Shown here: positions 1 to 7,422 of the stretch, piece after piece | Numbering within the stretch: position 1 is the first letter of the stretch | Layout of the letters: every line of letters begins with the position of its first letter | DNA from: Aureococcus anophagefferens | Taxonomy: Eukaryota; Sar; Pelagophyceae; Pelagomonadales; Pelagomonadaceae | Length of the DNA stretch: 24,004 nucleotides | Assembly (NCBI RefSeq): GCF_000186865.1 | Contig: NW_008705619.1 | Coordinates: 5,554 to 29,557, forward strand | Direction: 5' to 3' | Program-made: the position numbers and the translations under genes | Notes under the pieces: generated by a model | Seen by the model: only the letters and a program-made list of their open reading frames with translations | Told to the model about the DNA's origin: nothing | The model's database searches: none

Positions 1-244
1 CCCTTGCCCTTGCAGTCACCGTGTGGCTCATCTCCTTCTCGTGGAGCCAGAGGTTCCAGTTCACGGAGGCCGGCTCGAGGGGGCGCTCGCCGTAGCGCTC
101 CGCGAGCGTCCGGATCGACGTCCCGCCCGCGTTATGGATGTGGACCCAGTACATGGGGCGGCGATCGCATAGAGTAGCGTTCCATTCCGTCGCCCATGCG
201 GTCGCGACGACGAGGAGGAGAGTCCTCATCGATGGCGACCTCAT
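1..244 (-). CDS. Secreted sulfotransferase-like protein, 5' exon (partial)
   Basis: The minus strand from 244 reads an N-terminus with two in-frame ATGs (244 and 229), a hydrophobic leader (RTLLLVVATAWA) and then YWVHIHNAGGTSI. That resembles the 5'-phosphosulfate-binding loop of carbohydrate sulfotransferases, usually written H-x-P-K-x-G-G-T-S. The leader suggests an ER or Golgi lumenal enzyme using PAPS to sulfate sugars, which is inference from the one motif. Coding continues through NWNLWLHEKEMSHT. A possible splice donor (ACG|GTGACT) lies at plus positions 19-20, so the exon may end at 20 or run off the window. Start 244 is the first ATG; 229 sits closer to the signal peptide. The gene is divergent from the ParA-like fragment, with 114 bp between starts. 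Other P-loop glycan-transfer families with a GGTS loop are possible, because the catalytic domain is mostly outside the window. Confidence 0.5.
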   Translation of the reverse strand, partial: MRSPSMRTLLLVVATAWATEWNATLCDRRPMYWVHIHNAGGTSIRTLAERYGERPLEPASVNWNLWLHEKEMSHTVTARAR

Positions 245-358
245 TGATCGCCTCAAAAAATCCACAGCTAGCTCGCTCGCCGGGCGAATCTCGGGCGAGG
301 CAAAAGCCGCCTCGAGGAGTGCGAGAACGTGCTGCTCTGGCCGTCGTCCATTCATCAG
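245..358. promoter_or_regulatory. Short divergent intergenic region (candidate bidirectional promoter)
   Basis: 114 bp separate the divergent start codons at 244 (-) and 359 (+). It contains an A-rich tract near 254-262. No TATA box is evident. The promoter role is inferred only from the head-to-head arrangement. Confidence 0.35.
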
Positions 359-715
359 ATGGCCGAGTCCACGACAGGCGCGACGCCCGGGATGATATCG
401 GACGCCTTTACGTTCTGGACGAACAAGGGGGGCGTCGGCAAAACCACGATGTGCTTTCACAGCGCGACAGCGTTTGCGGCGACGCATCCGAATGTAATTG
501 TGGTCGCTATCGACATGGACCCGCAAGCAAACTTGTCGTCGACCATGCTCACCCAGGTCGACGATGTGAAGGATGTTGTCCCCGCACTCCGCGAAATACA
601 GGCCAAGCGCAGTCACTGGGGCAACACCAGCTTCATCTTGAAGCTGCTCTCAATCGACTGTCGGCTTGAAGCATCAGTGCTCTCGGAAGCAAGTCATGGT
701 GCGGGTCGTGCATAG
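359..715 (+). CDS. ParA/MinD-type P-loop ATPase, truncated or incompletely spliced
   Basis: The 118-residue reading frame begins at ATG 359; the longer open frame to 329 relies on GTG and is not used. Residues 17-30 read FTFWTNKGGVGKTT, the deviant Walker A box of ParA/Soj ATPases with both the signature and P-loop lysines. Residues 52-60 read DMDPQANLS, the Walker A' region. ParA proteins dimerise on ATP and partition plasmids, chromosomes or other cargo. Family members usually run about 250-300 residues. Here the similarity fades after roughly residue 95 (ALREIQAKRS) and a TAG follows at 713-715, so the ATPase lacks Walker B and the C-terminal half. Either a downstream exon was missed (a weak donor CATG|GTGCGG lies at 698/699) or this is a decayed fragment. 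ParA is rare in nuclear genomes, so transfer from a bacterium, plasmid or large DNA virus is plausible but unproven. Confidence 0.6.
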   Translation: MAESTTGATPGMISDAFTFWTNKGGVGKTTMCFHSATAFAATHPNVIVVAIDMDPQANLSSTMLTQVDDVKDVVPALREIQAKRSHWGNTSFILKLLSIDCRLEASVLSEASHGAGRA

Positions 716-800
716 GTGCGCCAGCCCCACGCACACGCCTGAAACACGCCGTACCCATCACGCCCATACGCACTCCTGAACACCCATTACCCCCGCGCAG

Positions 801-1078
801 CAACCCAGTGAACCTGTTCCGCGTGCTGCTCGCAGCGCTGGGCCTCATGGTCGCCGTCGCGCGCGCCGCCGGCGCCGTCGAGCTGTCGCCACTGCCCCGA
901 ACCCTCTCTCGCGCGCAGGTTCGCGCCGCCGGCCGTGCAGCCGCGCGCGACCCAGCCCGCGGCGACGATCATCGCCGAGGCGGAGACGACGTTCTTCGAC
1001 GTCGGCCTCGACAACGGCGACCTCGAGTTCGACGACGCCATCACGGCCGCCCGCAAGTGCGGCTTCTGTATGGGCTGA
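801..1078 (+). CDS. Possible small secreted protein, exon structure unresolved
   Basis: Two suggestive pieces lie in different frames. Positions 808-870 encode a hydrophobic leader-like stretch (NLFRVLLAALGLMVAVARA). Positions 920-1078 encode a compact acidic tail containing TTFFDVGLDNGDLEF and ending KCGFCMG before TGA. A good polypyrimidine-AG acceptor (CCTCTCTCGCGCGCAG) ends at 918, just before the second piece. I could not find a GT donor of the right phase that joins them and leaves a reasonable intron. A first exon at 696-715 (ATG...ATAG|GTGCGC) joined to 801 would supply a start in the leader frame. I do not recognise the family. It may be a real small gene with an unusual splice site, or debris. 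Confidence 0.22.
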
Positions 1079-1284
1079 GCCGGCGACACCAACTGCCCCG
1101 TTGGTGGCCTCTAGATCGCTCACCCCATTCCCCGCGAGACGCCGCGGCCGCGCTCATGACCCCCGGGACGCCCAACGTCCGGCCCCGGGGCGACGCCGCC
1201 GCCGCCGCGCTCGCGCCAAAACCCACGCGCGCCCCCCGCTCCGGGGAAGAGCCGCGCCGCCGAAAGAAGTTAAGTACCGGCATA

Positions 1285-2436
1285 TTAGCTCACGCGCGCG
1301 GGCGCCCGCGTCATCCAGCCGCCCGCGGCGAGGTAGGTCAGCGTCGCCGCCCACGTCGCCGGCGACGCCTCGGACCCGAGGAACTCGAAGGCCCAGCGGC
1401 CCTCGCGGCCGTGGACGAGGAGCACCGTGGCCAACTTGCGCGTCTTGACGTCCACGGCGACGACGTCGCCGAGCGGCACGGAGCCCGCGACCTTGCCGCC
1501 GGGCTCGCGCCAGGCGAGCGCCCCCCGCGCGACGGCGACGTGGTGAGCCCGCGCCGGTCCGCCGCGCGCTCGCAACCGGAACAACTGGCCCCGCGTCACG
1601 GCGTCGACGTCGACGGCGGCCGTGCGCGGCGCGGGCGTCTCCGGCGCCTCCGGCGCGGACAGCGCGGCCCAGACGTCGGCGGCGGAGCGGGGCTGCTCGC
1701 CGCGCTGGAGCGACGGAGCGCCCTCGTCCAAGCGGCGGAGCTCGGCGTCCATCATGTCCGCGAGCTCCGAGTCGAACTTGGCGCGGTAGCGCTCGAGCTC
1801 CGCGGCCATGCGCGCGGCCGCGGCCCTGCGGTCCCCGGGGGAGCCCGCGGCGAGCCCGCCCGCGATGTCGGACCACTCGGCGTGGTCCGCGGCCGACGAC
1901 GCGTCGTCGGAGTCGTCGTCGGGCGCGAGCTTCGAGGCGAACCTTTGCTGCTGCCTCGCGGCGGCGCGGGCGGCGCGCGTCTCGAAGGGTTTCGCGGCCG
2001 CGGGGAAGCGGGCCTCCGCGCGCGCGACGGCCGCGGACGTGTACCGCGACGACGCCGTTCGCACGAACTCGGCGTTGCGCGCCGCGTCGGCCTTGGTCCG
2101 GGCCGCGTCGGCCGCCGCGCGGCGCGCCTCGCGGCGCTTCGCGTCCGCGCGCGCGGCCGCGCGGTCCGCCGCGGCCCGGGACGCGCGGGCCTCGCGGGCC
2201 AGCTTGACATCGTAGGCGAGCCGCGCCTCGTCGTCGCTGAGGATCTCGTAGGCCCGGGAGATGATGAGGAATGCCTCCGTCGCGCTGTCGTCGCCGGCGT
2301 GCTTGTCGGGGTGGAATTGCAGCGAGCGTCGTCGGTAGGCCTTTCGCAGCGCCTCGTTCTCGTCCGTCGACGACGCGCCGAGGAGCTCGTAGAGCGTCGA
2401 CTTTCGCGCCGACGCCACGAAGGCCGCCGGATCCAT
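1285..2436 (-). CDS. J-domain (DnaJ/HSP40) protein with C-terminal PH-like domain
   Basis: A complete intronless frame of 383 aa starts at ATG 2436; a GTG just upstream is not used. Residues about 14-82 form a J domain, with the invariant HPD at 42-44 that stimulates the Hsp70 ATPase and the helix IV pattern AYEILSDDEARLAYD. There is no G/F linker, zinc finger or CTD, so this is a class C (DNAJC-type) co-chaperone. Residues about 83-165 are an Ala/Arg-rich probable coiled coil. An acidic stretch near 172-182 (DDDSDDASSAADH) follows. The last 100 residues, starting around GQLFRLRARGG and ending in TWAATLTYLAAGG, have the strand spacing and terminal-helix Trp of a pleckstrin-homology domain. 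That would place the chaperone at a membrane or protein surface. The J domain is certain; the PH call is by pattern. The gene lies 174 bp downstream of the ankyrin gene on the same strand. Confidence 0.85.
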   Translation of the reverse strand: MDPAAFVASARKSTLYELLGASSTDENEALRKAYRRRSLQFHPDKHAGDDSATEAFLIISRAYEILSDDEARLAYDVKLAREARASRAAADRAAARADAKRREARRAAADAARTKADAARNAEFVRTASSRYTSAAVARAEARFPAAAKPFETRAARAAARQQQRFASKLAPDDDSDDASSAADHAEWSDIAGGLAAGSPGDRRAAAARMAAELERYRAKFDSELADMMDAELRRLDEGAPSLQRGEQPRSAADVWAALSAPEAPETPAPRTAAVDVDAVTRGQLFRLRARGGPARAHHVAVARGALAWREPGGKVAGSVPLGDVVAVDVKTRKLATVLLVHGREGRWAFEFLGSEASPATWAATLTYLAAGGWMTRAPARVS

Positions 2437-2610
2437 CACGCTGCTCAGGGCCCGCGCACCGGCGTCGCGGCTTCTGGGGTTCTCGGCCTACGCGGCATCT
2501 TGGGCAGCCCCATCATGCTTGGATGCCGAAACGTCGTCAAAGTTTCCGTTACCGCCGACCTTGAAGCGAGCCTCCGCACCGCGCCCGACTCCTCTCCGCC
2601 CCTCGAGTCC

Positions 2611-3671
2611 TTACCCGAGGGTCCTCGGCACGCCCGTGCCGTCCTGGCCCGGCCGCGACTTGGGGATCTCGCGGAGGATCTTGGGGAAGTAGCCGACGCC
2701 GCGGCGCTCGTCGACGTCGATGGTGATGCCCTTCCACTTCGTGCGCCGCGTGGGGACGATGCCCAGGCGCTTCCAGGCGCGCTCCTCGGCGGCGCGCTGG
2801 CGCGCGCGGCGCGCCTCCTCCTCGAGCATGCGGCGCTTCGCGTCCTCGACCTGGGCAGGACAAGAGAGATTCAACGTCGCTTCAACGTGAGTGTTCCGCG
2901 CGCGCGCGTGCCGGAAAAAGCATCCATGCTTCGAGACCGTTCCAAGAGATGATCGCTCGTCCAAAAATCAGCCAAAACGAGTGGAAAACGGCCGAGATAG
3001 GAGCCTTTGAAGTTGGGAATTTCGCTCTCTTGTCCTGCCCTGTCCTCGACGCGGTTCATCTCCTCCATGCGTTTGGCGCGCGCCTCGGCCTCGAGGGCGC
3101 GCTGTTTCGCGAGCTGCTCGTCGATGGGCGCCTGCCGCAGGGCCGCCTCGCGGGCGAGGCGCGCGGCCTCGACGTCCGCGAGCACGGCCTCGACGTCCGC
3201 GTGCTCGCGCCGCCGCGCGATCTCGAACGCGTCGACGCCGCAGGCCGTCCTCGCGTAGGCGTCGGCGCCGCCGACGTCGAGGAGCGCCTTGAGCGTCTCG
3301 GCGTAGCCGTTGAAGGCGCAGGCGTGGACCGCCGTGACGCCCGTCTGCGCGTCGCGCGCGGCGGCGTACTTTTCGGGCGCGGCGACGACCTGCGCGTGTT
3401 TGGCGCAGGCCGACGCGAGGGCCGTGTACTCGACGACCCGCGTCTCCTTCTTGCCGTTGCGCTTGTATTCCTCGGTCCGCTTCCGCATGACGATGTTCGT
3501 GCGCCCGCGGAAGACGTCGCAGAGGAGGGCGTGGTCCGGCTCCTCCGGGAACCCCCAGTACTCCACGGGCCGCGGGTTCACGCGGCAGGCGTACTCCTCG
3601 AGGAGGTCCCGCATGGACCGCGGCTTCGGCGTGGCCTCTTCCTCGGCGTCCGAGTCGTCGTAGCGGCCCAT
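2611..3671 (-). CDS. Ankyrin-repeat protein, two exons split by an introner
   Basis: Exon 1 runs 3671-3051 (207 codons, phase 0) and exon 2 runs 2850-2611 (79 codons plus TAA), giving 286 aa. The join is MNR|VEDAKRR. The start is the only ATG between the divergent neighbour and the conserved frame. The N-terminus is acidic (DDSDAEEE). Residues about 75-175 carry two or three ankyrin-type repeats (TALASACAKHAQ, TAVHACAFNGYAETLKALLD, DAFEIARRREHADVEAVL). A charged helix rich in Ala, Arg and Glu spans both sides of the splice junction, which supports removal of the 200-nt intron. The C-terminus (WKGITIDVDERRGVGYFPKI) is not a domain I recognise. If the intron is retained, the frame stays open about 60 codons before a stop. 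No specific function can be assigned; ankyrin repeats imply protein binding. The gene starts 66 bp from the divergent gene at 3738. Confidence 0.75.
2851..3042 (-). mobile_element. Introner element, copy A (192 bp, non-autonomous)
   Basis: In gene orientation the element begins CAGGGCAGGACAAGAGAG and ends CTCTCTTGTCCTGCCCAG. These are 18-bp terminal inverted repeats that differ only at position 2. It is flanked by a perfect 8-bp direct repeat, GTCGAGGA, at 3043-3050 and 2843-2850. The intron is the upstream repeat plus the element (3050-2851, 200 nt): the duplicated target supplies the GT donor and the element end supplies the CAG acceptor. Removing it rejoins the frame exactly. The element has no coding capacity. 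A second copy about 93% identical by eye (13 differences in 192) lies at 5250-5441. The architecture matches the introners described in Aureococcus and Micromonas as DNA-transposon-derived introns. Confidence 0.9.
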
Positions 3672-3737
3672 CGTGCGCGCTGAGGGAGGCTGCCCCTTGC
3701 ACTGCACGGTGCCGCGTGTATTATAGGCCAACCGTCG
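3672..3737. promoter_or_regulatory. 66-bp divergent promoter region
   Basis: Only 66 bp separate the start codons at 3671 (-) and 3738 (+), so promoters and both 5' leaders must overlap or lie inside the genes. A TATTATAG sequence at about 3718-3725 is the only AT-rich, TATA-like element. It sits too close to the plus-strand ATG for a conventional leader unless leaders are very short. Confidence 0.4.
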
Positions 3738-6073
3738 ATGGGCTGGCATCCCGAGGCGGGCCTCGTGGCCGCGGCCATGGCGCGCAAGGAGGAGAAGAAG
3801 GCGCACCTGCGCGGGCGCAAGCTCAGCTTCGCGGACACGCCCGGCGGCGCCACGTCCGCGACGTCCCTCGGCGACAAGTCCATCGCCTGGCGCCACCCCG
3901 GCTCGTCCAACTCCGCCGTGAGCTTCTTCGACGACGGGTCGCGGCGGCCGACCTACGACACGCCCATGGGCGCGTCCGCGGCGACGCACCAGTCCTTCGT
4001 CACCCTCGACGTCGACAAGGCCTACGTGCCGCCGCCGAAGACGCCGCCGCGGACGTCGAAGCAGCAGCGGCGCATGACCGTGCTCGTGAACAAGCGGCTC
4101 GTGGCGGAGACGTTGGCCGGCGCCATCGGCGAGCAGAAGTCCATCACCTTGGACCCGGAGTCGAAGAAGCCCACGTTCCGGAGCCCGCGGCAGAAGAAAA
4201 AGTACGGCTGGGCCGACACGCCGAAAAGGAACAAGAAGCGGGCCGCGCGGCGCGTCAAGCGCGCCCTCGACGCGCTGCCGGCGCCGCCGTCCGTGGGCCG
4301 CTACGAGCCCTCCGCCGTCGACGAGGGCTCGAAGCAGGAGGAGCTGTCGTCGACCGCGGCGGCGTCGTCCGTCGGCTGGGCGGGCGCGGAGCCGTCCGAC
4401 GTGCTCCCGCCGCCGTCGCCGGCGTTCCTGACGAACGTGCCGAGCCGCAAGATCCTGGGGGACGTCGACGCCAACGCCGCGCCGCCGCCGCCGCTGACGC
4501 GCCAGAGCTCGCTGCCCGACGCGCGGAAGGGCCGCGGGTCGGCCGTCGGCGCGGTCCGCGCGAAGCGCCTCGAGCGCCAGAGGGCGCTCGAGGAGGCGCG
4601 CCTGCGCACGATCGCGGACCGCGCGAAGCGGCGCAGCGACCTCGGCCGCGCGCGCCACTTTTTGGCCGGCGTCGCGGCCGCGGCCGCGGGCGACCTCTTC
4701 CTCGACGCGCTCGTCGGGGGCCGCGAACGACGGCGGCTCGCGGCGGCGCGCCGCGCGGCCCAGATCGTGCTGGCCTGCTGGTACAAGCGCCTGGCGCTGC
4801 TGGCCCGCCTCGCGACGACGGCGAAGATCGCGCGCGCGCGGTGTCTGGCGGTGACGATCAACCTGCGCTGCTGGCGGAAGCGGATCGCGCGGAGGCGCGT
4901 GCGCACGTTCGTCCGCGAGACGAACTGGTCCTTCCGCATCCGCGCGGCGCGCGTCACGTACCTGCGGCGCGTCCGCGTGCTCCAGAATTTGATCCGCGCG
5001 CGGTCCGCGTGCACGGCCGCGCGCCTCGTGGTGCTGCGGCGCCTCTGGGACGACGTCGAGCGCGAGCGCCGCGACGACTTCGCGCGCGACGCCGCCGAGG
5101 CCGCGGCGGAGGCGCGGTCGCGGCGCGACGCGTTCCTGAAGACGCTGGAAAGCAGCGACACGGTGGTCTCCGCGGAGACGGCGACGGTGTCGTCGTCGCG
5201 CGTCGCCGAGCGCGCGCGGCGCCTCGCGTGGAAGCGGCGCCGCGCGGATCAGGGCAGCAAAAGAGAGCGAAATTCCCAACTTTGGAGGCTCCTATCTCGG
5301 CCGTTTTCCACTCGTTTCGGCTGATTTTTGGACGAGCGATCATCTATCGGAACGGTCTCGAAGCCTTGATGCTTTTTCCGGAACGCGCGCGCGCGGAACA
5401 CTCACGTTGAAGCGACGTTGAATCTCTCTTTTGCTGCCCAGGCGCGGAGTTGGCGCTCAAAGCCGCGGAGAAGAAGCGCGCGGCGCACCGGCGGATTGAA
5501 GCGAAAAAGGACGACGACCAGTGGGCCAAAATTTCCAAGAAGATGGACGGGCTCAAGGAGCGCGAGGTTTTTGCGGAAGCGCTGGGCCGCCACGGGCGGA
5601 GCCGGCCGCGGCGCGGCGCGCTGCTGCCCGCGGCGGCGCTCCGGTTCAAGGCGATCCCGTGCCTGCTGCGCGAGCGCGCGGTGCGCGACGTCCTGGCGCA
5701 GATCCGCGGCGACCACGGCGACCGCTGGGGCAGCCGGACGCTCCTGCAGCGCTACCGGGGCGCGTCGAAGCGCTACACGACGGCGGAGGCGCGGGGGCTG
5801 CTGGACGTCGCCCACGTCCGCGGCCGCGCGAGGCCCCTGCCGCCGACGGACCGCGCGATCCGCGAGTGGCCGCCGCTCGCGTTCTACCTGCCCTGGAACG
5901 GCGCGGCGACGCTGCCGCCGAGCACGTGGCGCCGCCACACGCTCCGGGACCTGGTCGTCTTCGCGTACTCGTGCGCGCGCGACGAGGCCTTCGACGACGA
6001 CGCGACCGCGGTCTCGTCCGTGTCGGGGTTCGCCGCGGCGCGGGAGGAGGAGCTGACGTTCGTGAGTGCGTAA
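3738..6073 (+). CDS. Arg/Ala-rich protein with IQ-like motifs, two exons split by an introner
   Basis: Exon 1 is 3738-5241 and exon 2 is 5442-6073, giving 711 aa. The first ATG is 3738; an ATG at 3777 in a better context (GCCATGG) would remove 13 residues. The join WKRRR|AELALKAAEKK restores the frame when the 200-nt introner intron is removed (phase 1). Residues about 1-250 are basic, low complexity and probably disordered, with several SF/TP-type segments. Residues about 330-450 hold repeated hydrophobic-basic helices such as AAQIVLACWYKRLALLAR and VRVLQNLIRARSACTAARL, reminiscent of calmodulin-binding IQ motifs. The second exon begins with a charged helix and ends in a globular-looking region containing PPLAFYLPWNG. 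I do not recognise a named family. A GTGAGT at 6061-6066, just before the TAA, could be a further donor, so the C-terminus is slightly uncertain. Confidence 0.65.
5250..5441 (+). mobile_element. Introner element, copy B (192 bp), forming a GC-AG intron
   Basis: The element begins CAGGGCAGCAAAAGAGAG and ends CTCTCTTTTGCTGCCCAG, with the same length and layout as copy A. The flanking direct repeats are GCGCGGAT (5242-5249) and GCGCGGAG (5442-5449), matching at 7 of 8 bases. The intron implied by the repeats is 5242-5441 (200 nt), starting GC and ending AG, and its removal restores the reading frame exactly. A GT donor at 5228 would throw exon 2 out of frame, so GC is favoured. The element lies in the same orientation relative to transcription as copy A. 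The retained intron hits a stop after about 26 codons. Confidence 0.9.
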
Positions 6074-6432
6074 TGACGCGGTCATCTTAGAGCCTTTTGC
6101 AGTACATCTTGAAGACAGCAACTTTGAAGAGGGACTCGTGGCTCAATCGTGCCTCATCACTCCACTGCAAGCCCTCCACCCGTGCTGCAGCAGCGTCCAA
6201 TCGCCGTCTCCGCCCCCATCCGCCCGCCTCCCCGGCCCCGTTGCCGCGTATCACACCCCTGACCACCCTCCACAACTCTCTCCCGCCCGCCCGCTCTTTT
6301 TCGACGGACCGAAAATCGTCATCGCCGACGATCGTCAGAGGGGCTGAAATCCTGACCTTAATCGCCCGCCCCTTGCACCGCATCCCCGCCCGCACCCCCT
6401 CACCGACCCCCCCGATCGCAGACACTCACACC
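6074..6432 (+). promoter_or_regulatory. Intergenic region with light-harvesting gene promoter and leader
   Basis: This 359-bp stretch has no convincing gene. An in-frame extension of the downstream frame to 6097 lacks coding character. Just after the upstream stop codon is ATGAC-GCG-GTCAT (6073-6085), a TGACG-type palindrome. Positions 6160-6300 are C/T-rich (CTCTCTCCCGCCCGCCCGC) and could be a pyrimidine-rich leader or initiator. ATCGTC and GACGAT form a 6-bp inverted repeat at about 6315-6332. The promoter role is inferred from position. Confidence 0.4.
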
Positions 6433-7065
6433 ATGAAGCTCGCCCTCGCCCTCGCCCTCGCCCCCGTCGCGTCCGCCTTCTTCGGCGGCGCCAAGCCGGC
6501 CGCCGGCCGCGCGCCCGTGGACACGACGGCCGACATCGGCGTCGACCCCGGCCCGATCGAGCCCACGGGCCTCTTCTTCGAGGACAAGGAGTCCCTCGCC
6601 CGCCGCCGCGCCGTCGAGATCAAGCACGGCCGCATCGCCATGACGGCGTTCATCGGCATGATGGTCCAGGAGCTCGGCATCACCTTCCCCGGCTCCATCA
6701 CCCTCGACGGCTCCGTCAAGTTCGCCGACATCGGCACGGGCTTCGCGGCCATCGAGAACATCCCCAAGTTCGGCCTCTTCCAGATCGTCGCCTTCGGCTT
6801 CATCGCCGAGACGGCCGCCATGCCCGCGTCCCAGTACACGGGCGGCCCCCAGAACCTCCCCGGCGGCTACGACGGCTCCGCGGGCACCATCCCCGGCGGC
6901 TACCCCTTCACGACGCAGATCGAGGACGTCACGGCCCGCAACCGCGCGCTCACGTGCGAGCTCCAGAACGGCCGCGCCGCCATGCTCGGCGTCACGGGCG
7001 CGATGATCCACTCCCAGCTCGACTCGTGCGACCACCACTTCTTCTACCCCATCACGCACAACTAG
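6433..7065 (+). CDS. Fucoxanthin-chlorophyll a/c light-harvesting protein (FCP/LHC)
   Basis: The 210-aa frame starts at ATG 6433. Residues 1-15 form a signal peptide and ASAFF (13-17) is the motif that precedes the transit peptide of secondary-plastid proteins, so the product crosses the ER into the plastid. The mature protein carries the first LHC helix with EIKHGRIAM (62-70), whose Glu and Arg bind chlorophyll and form the inter-helix salt bridge. A middle helix lies around 113-132 (GLFQIVAFGFIAETAAM). The third helix carries ELQNGRAAMLGVTGAM (177-191). About 200 residues and three helices are typical of the family, which harvests blue-green light for the photosystems. Codons are strongly biased to ATC, AAG, CTC and TCC, as expected for high expression. 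The exact subclass (Lhcf, Lhcr, Lhcx) cannot be settled by eye; the loop between helices 1 and 2 is short. Leader and gene are intronless. Confidence 0.95.
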   Translation: MKLALALALAPVASAFFGGAKPAAGRAPVDTTADIGVDPGPIEPTGLFFEDKESLARRRAVEIKHGRIAMTAFIGMMVQELGITFPGSITLDGSVKFADIGTGFAAIENIPKFGLFQIVAFGFIAETAAMPASQYTGGPQNLPGGYDGSAGTIPGGYPFTTQIEDVTARNRALTCELQNGRAAMLGVTGAMIHSQLDSCDHHFFYPITHN

Positions 7066-7422
7066 GGAACCCACCTCGACCGCCCGGGCCGGCGCACGCG
7101 CCTCCTCTCGTCTTCTCCTTCGTAACGCAGTGCCCCCCGGAGTTTGTTTGTGTGCGGTGCCTCTGCATCGGAGCGGGCGACTTTCTTGTTTAGAGTCGAA
7201 CGGCCGGTCGGTTCGTATTAGAGCAGAGCTTCTAAGCGGCGCCCTGGTTCGCGCGTGGGTTCCCGTCTGCAGCATGTTGAATGTCAAGTTGAACAAGGCC
7301 TCGATTGGCTCTCGGATGGTGTACTGAGTCGAATAGCAGCACGATACGATCGCAGCGCGACGCCATCGAGCTCTCCAGTCCGATCGCAGTCCGCGAAGCG
7401 ACAAAACTGCAGCACAGCAACG
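7066..7422 (+). other. Intergenic region with a short upstream ORF
   Basis: 357 bp lie between the light-harvesting stop and the dioxygenase start. The first part is the 3' flank of the LHC gene, with T/C-rich and GT-rich runs (TTTGTTTGTGTGCGG near 7144). The downstream part probably contains the next gene's promoter and leader. It holds a 17-codon upstream ORF at 7274-7327 (ATG TTG ... TAC TGA) that could restrain translation. I see no RNA gene or repeat. Confidence 0.35.

Noticed and set aside
808..2952. 714-codon plus-strand frame starting with GTG
   Set aside because: Begins with a non-ATG codon and reads antisense through the J-domain gene; only the leader-like start at 808-870 is worth noting.
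2871..5279. Very long open frame on the minus strand, through the IQ-like gene
   Set aside because: Its 5' two thirds are the antisense of the plus-strand gene, with Arg/Ala-rich low-complexity translation. Only the part from 3671 down to the introner is real coding.
6055..6075. GTGAGT donor-like site just before the stop of the IQ-like gene
   Set aside because: The following 359 bp has no frame with coding character that would make a third exon.
6097..6432. N-terminal extension of the light-harvesting protein
   Set aside because: Signal peptide and ASAFF motif start at 6433; the extension is low-complexity Pro/Ser/Thr from a pyrimidine-rich leader.
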